A DNA stretch of 16,359 nt, from contig JAEXQJ010000235.1 of NCBI GenBank assembly GCA_023438785.1, forward strand, positions 1-16,359. Direction: 5' to 3'. The translations under genes were made by a program, and so were the position numbers. Of this stretch, positions 14,007-16,359 are shown piece after piece. Position 1 is the stretch's first letter, and every line of letters begins with the position of its first letter. The DNA is from Pseudomonadota bacterium. GTDB lineage: Bacteria; Myxococcota_A; Polyangia; Fen-1088. The notes beneath the pieces are model-generated. The model worked only from the letters and a program-made list of their open reading frames with translations. It was not told the DNA's origin and ran no database searches.

Positions 14007-15205
14007 GCTACTTCGACAACACGGGCTTTCACAAAGACTCATTGGCCGACATCAAGGCCCGCCTCGAAGCGGGGGCGCGCGCCATCTTTGGCGATGACAT
14101 CGACCTGGATCCTGAAAGCCCGGATGGGCAGTACATCGCTTTCCTGGCTGGACAGTTCGCCGATGGGCACAACCTCGCCGAGAAGATCTACAACAGCATC
14201 AGGCCGAGCGAAGCGACAGGCGACGCGCTGACGGGACTCATGCAGATCAACGGCATCAACCGCCAAGCTGGTGAGCCCAGCGTCGCAACGCTCACGCTGA
14301 CCGGAACGCCGGGCACCCCCGTCAAGGCCGGCTCGCTTGTGGCTCACAAGTCCGAGTCGGGCGTGGTGTTTCAGACCACGACGGACGAGCGGATCGCAGC
14401 GAACGGGACGGCCACAGCTTCGGCCGTCTCGACGGTGAACGGCGCGATCGCAGCCGAGGAAGGCACTCTGACCCGCATCCTGACGGTCACGTCGGGTTGG
14501 TCTGGCGTTACCAACCCCTCGCCGGCCATCCCCGGCAGCGTGATCGAAAGCGATCCAACAGCCCGCGTTCGACGGCAGAAGTCGGTAGCGCTCGCCAGCC
14601 AAGGCTTGGTGGACGGGCTGGAAGGTGCCTTGCTGCTCATCAACACCCCGGCGAACCCGGTGAAGCACGCGAAGCTGTACGAGAACCCCCTGGGCCAGAA
14701 CCGGGAGTTCACCTTCGGCGGCTCCGTCACGCACACCATGCCGCCGCACTCGATTTGGGCCGTCGTCGACGGTGGCGCGGACGATGAGATCGCCAACACC
14801 CTATGGGTTCGTCGCGCGCTTGGCTGCACGATGAAGGGCGAGCAGCTCGCGAGCGTCACCGATCGCCATGGCGAGGCACACGTCATGCGATGGGACCGCC
14901 CTGTTGATCGCCCCGTCTACGTGAGGGTGACGCTCACCATGTCCGGCTCGCTGACCGACGAACTCGTCGCCGCCGTCCGCACGGCGATCTTCAACTGGGC
15001 AAGTGACACGCTCGACATCGCAGCGCCGGTACGATGGTGGCAGATGATGCAGGCTCTGACTCCTGCGTTGCTTGGCGATGGTGTCACTGTCGCGAGCATC
15101 CAGCTTTCCACCGACGGCACGTCATGGGCTGCGGCAGATGTTCCCGTCGACGCGAACGAGATCGCGCGCATCACGGCCGACCAGATCACCGTCACGGTCG
15201 CGTGA
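14003..15205 (+). CDS. Baseplate J / Mu gp47-like protein
   Basis: The ATG at 14003 overlaps the previous stop and gives 400 residues, normal for the family. The N-terminus holds DIKARLEAGARAIFGDDIDLDPESPDGQ, broken here at the Gly-Asp, then GDALTGLMQINGINR, AGSLVAHKSESGVVFQTTTD and PTARVRRQKSVAL, the usual order of gp47/baseplate J segments, including the early PDGQ and the central RxRRxxSL-like box. The C-terminal half has LWVRRALGCTMKGE and the DRPVYVRVTLTMSG beta segment. These proteins form the wedge of contractile-tail baseplates, so the element probably encodes, or derives from, a contractile tail. The frame is complete, with no sign of decay. Confidence 0.9.
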   Translation: MSYFDNTGFHKDSLADIKARLEAGARAIFGDDIDLDPESPDGQYIAFLAGQFADGHNLAEKIYNSIRPSEATGDALTGLMQINGINRQAGEPSVATLTLTGTPGTPVKAGSLVAHKSESGVVFQTTTDERIAANGTATASAVSTVNGAIAAEEGTLTRILTVTSGWSGVTNPSPAIPGSVIESDPTARVRRQKSVALASQGLVDGLEGALLLINTPANPVKHAKLYENPLGQNREFTFGGSVTHTMPPHSIWAVVDGGADDEIANTLWVRRALGCTMKGEQLASVTDRHGEAHVMRWDRPVDRPVYVRVTLTMSGSLTDELVAAVRTAIFNWASDTLDIAAPVRWWQMMQALTPALLGDGVTVASIQLSTDGTSWAAADVPVDANEIARITADQITVTVA

Positions 15206-15513
15206 GGCCGAACGTGGGCAACGTCGAGGCGAGCCGTCTGGAAAGCGTCGAGGAGTACGTGCGGCGCGTCTCTTCCGCCCGGCTCGCCTTCATCGTCGCG
15301 GAGTGCCTGCAGCCGCCCACGGCTTGGGCGCCATCTGCCCAAGCCAACGCCGGAAGAACCGCGCGGCGATCTCGTGGACGTTTGAGATGGCGCCGCAACC
15401 ATGCGGAATCACACGAAACCGCAAGCCGAGGCCCGCGCTTCTGTGAAGCAATGTCGGAATGTACTTGCGTAAATAACGACCTCGTGGCGAGATACGGCTA
15501 TGGTCAGCGTTGA
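15202..15513 (+). CDS. Possible small gene after baseplate J, doubtful C-terminus
   Basis: The GTG at 15202 overlaps the baseplate stop (GTGA). The first 45 residues look real, with an amphipathic helix SVEEYVRRVSSARLAFIVAE. From about residue 47 the sequence turns into Arg/Ala/Ser-rich reading and crosses a strong 9-bp hairpin at 15321-15345, so the frame to 15513 may be accidental. It could be the stump of a tail protein cut by deletion. No family is recognised. Confidence 0.35.
   Translation: MRPNVGNVEASRLESVEEYVRRVSSARLAFIVAECLQPPTAWAPSAQANAGRTARRSRGRLRWRRNHAESHETASRGPRFCEAMSECTCVNNDLVARYGYGQR
15321..15345. terminator. Strong hairpin after the baseplate gene
   Basis: GGCTTGGGC (15321-15329) and GCCCAAGCC (15337-15345) form a perfect 9-bp stem with a 7-nt loop. 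No T-tract follows. It is well placed to end the tail transcript 115 nt after the baseplate stop, or to protect its 3' end. Confidence 0.45.
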
Positions 15514-15766
15514 AAACTCGCGACGGGCGGTCAATTCGGCGAAAGTCGCGGACGTGGGTAGGCCACGGACACGTCCACCGACTGAGACGACAACGCTGAG
15601 CTTCAAGGCGGATCCGAAGCTCATTGCCGCCTTGGACAGTGAGGCTGAACGCATCACCCGCGAGCGAGGCCCCGGCGCCTCGAAGGTCAGTCGGACCGAG
15701 GCCATCAAGGTGATCCTGCACGCGTGGCTTGAACAGCACGGGCAGGAGCCGGAAGACAACTCGTAA
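15500..15766 (+). CDS. Ribbon-helix-helix DNA-binding protein
   Basis: The product has 88 residues from the ATG at 15500. A disordered basic start (about 1-28) is followed by the RHH fold: beta strand TTTLSF (30-36), helix 38-56 with PKLIAALDSEAERI, a turn, and helix 64-80 with SRTEAIKVILHAWLEQH. RHH proteins bind DNA as dimers through the paired strands. No toxin gene follows, so a stand-alone phage regulator is more likely than an antitoxin. The upstream 80 nt are less GC-rich than the neighbours and may hold its promoter, but no convincing pair of boxes is seen. Confidence 0.75.
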   Translation: MVSVENSRRAVNSAKVADVGRPRTRPPTETTTLSFKADPKLIAALDSEAERITRERGPGASKVSRTEAIKVILHAWLEQHGQEPEDNS

Positions 15767-15783
15767 GCCCGCTCTGTCCCGCC

Positions 15784-15847
15784 TGGCGTCCACTCGCCCC
15801 TGACGCCACGCGTGCGCCCTGAACCCCACGGCCTGCGACCCGCAGGC
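15784..15847. repeat. Two hairpins in the gap after the RHH gene
   Basis: TGGCGTC/GACGCCA (15784-15790 with 15802-15808) forms a 7-bp stem and GCCTGC/GCAGGC (15831-15836 with 15842-15847) a 6-bp stem. They are the only structure in this 123-nt gap and could end the RHH transcript or bind a regulator. Neither has a T-run. Confidence 0.3.
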
Positions 15848-15889
15848 GCGTGAACGCAACCGCTCTGCCCAGACGAAGGAGACGGCACC

Positions 15890-16126
15890 ATGAAGACAGC
15901 ACAGCTACGCCCGAAGTCTGCCCAGTTACCTGCCCGCACCGCCACGCCCGAGGAACTCGCCGATGAGGATGCGCGCCACCGTCGCGCCGTGGAGGCCGAA
16001 CGCCGCCGACGTGAAGCCGCCGCGCTCCCGCCTGACCTGCGCCGCACCGTCGAGACGCCAGCCTTGACCGACGCGCAACTCATGGACGAATGGCAGGCCG
16101 CGAATGCCGAGGGGGTGCGGTCATGA
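15890..16126 (+). CDS. Small charged protein, unknown
   Basis: The product has 78 residues; GAAGGAGA about 8 nt before the ATG is one of the best ribosome-binding sites in the window. The N-terminus carries PKSAQLPAR, nearly the same as in the gene at 8972. A strongly charged helix (residues 20-46, Glu/Arg/Ala) and a C-terminal helix ending QLMDEWQAAN follow. No family is recognised. It overlaps the next gene by ATGA. Confidence 0.6.
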   Translation: MKTAQLRPKSAQLPARTATPEELADEDARHRRAVEAERRRREAAALPPDLRRTVETPALTDAQLMDEWQAANAEGVRS

Positions 16127-16317
16127 AAGCGACCAACCGCCCCAAGCAATACGCCCTCTGGCTCATGTGCGGGAGCGCACCGCCGGTGCAAATACCCGGC
16201 AAGCTAGTCATGCGTCGCGTGCGGAACATCGTCGAACGGTTCGCAGCAGGCGGGCTTTCGACGGAGATTCGTGACGGCAGGCGAGTGGTCAAGCGCACGA
16301 AGGCGGTGGTGCTGTGA
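16123..16317 (+). CDS. Small basic protein, unknown
   Basis: The ATG overlaps the previous stop and gives 64 residues, rich in Arg/Lys/Val. MKATNRPKQYALWLMCGSAP leads into a region that may form one helix and a beta hairpin (STEIRDGRRVVKRTK). No family is recognised; nucleic-acid binding is possible given the charge. The stop overlaps the next ATG (TGATG). Confidence 0.55.
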   Translation: MKATNRPKQYALWLMCGSAPPVQIPGKLVMRRVRNIVERFAAGGLSTEIRDGRRVVKRTKAVVL

Positions 16318-16359
16318 TGGCGCTGGAAACGGCGGTTTCCGCCCTGTCACCCGAGGTCC
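16317..16359 (+). CDS. Start of a further gene, cut by the window end
   Basis: ATG at 16317 overlaps the previous stop by one base and opens a frame reading MALETAVSALSPEV to the window end. The overlap pattern matches the rest of the phage-like block, so the start is credible. Nothing can be said of function. Confidence 0.45.
   Translation, partial: MALETAVSALSPEV

Noticed and set aside
1..16359. CRISPR array, rRNA genes
   Set aside because: No regularly spaced repeats of 24-40 nt and no rRNA-like conserved sequence anywhere in the window.

Overview
The DNA is GC-rich (about 65-70% by eye) with long spurious open frames on both strands. A Gly/Ser-linked secreted deacetylase, several short lipoproteins and a MotA/OmpA-type pair suggest a myxobacterium-like (Myxococcota, perhaps Polyangia) chromosome; this is inference from style, not from a marker gene.

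Layout. Region 1 (1-3590) looks like ordinary chromosome: the 3' part of a NodB-type polysaccharide deacetylase, a lipoprotein, and a two-gene proton-channel/peptidoglycan-binding pair. Region 2 (3591-6650) is an accessory or junk zone. It holds the 5' half of a tRNA-Arg(UCG)-like gene that stops at the anticodon stem, a cluster of CAATTG-centred inverted repeats, a Cys-rich lipoprotein, a low-GC toxin-antitoxin pair (DUF4258-type toxin with a YgiT/MqsA-type zinc-finger HTH antitoxin), and the remains of an IS1182-like transposase. Region 3 (6703-16359, running off the end) is phage-derived and all on the + strand. It starts with three tiny DNA-binding proteins, then a DnaB-type helicase, a gene whose 5' part is packed with GGTTCC/GGAACC repeats (origin-like), a zinc-finger protein, a possible small terminase, three unknown small genes, a tape-measure protein, small unknowns, a baseplate J (gp47-like) protein, a ribbon-helix-helix protein and small late genes.

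How it works together. From 6703 to 12917 the phage-like genes form one nearly unbroken chain of ATGA/GTGA/TGATG overlaps, so they are probably one translationally coupled transcript. The unusual point is the content: replication genes and a possible small terminase lead straight into tail genes, and no large terminase, portal, protease, capsid, sheath, tube or integrase is visible. The block could be a reduced prophage, a tail-like particle locus that kept replication genes, or a satellite-like element. The origin-like repeats beside the helicase and this 'headless' order are the two observations most worth testing.
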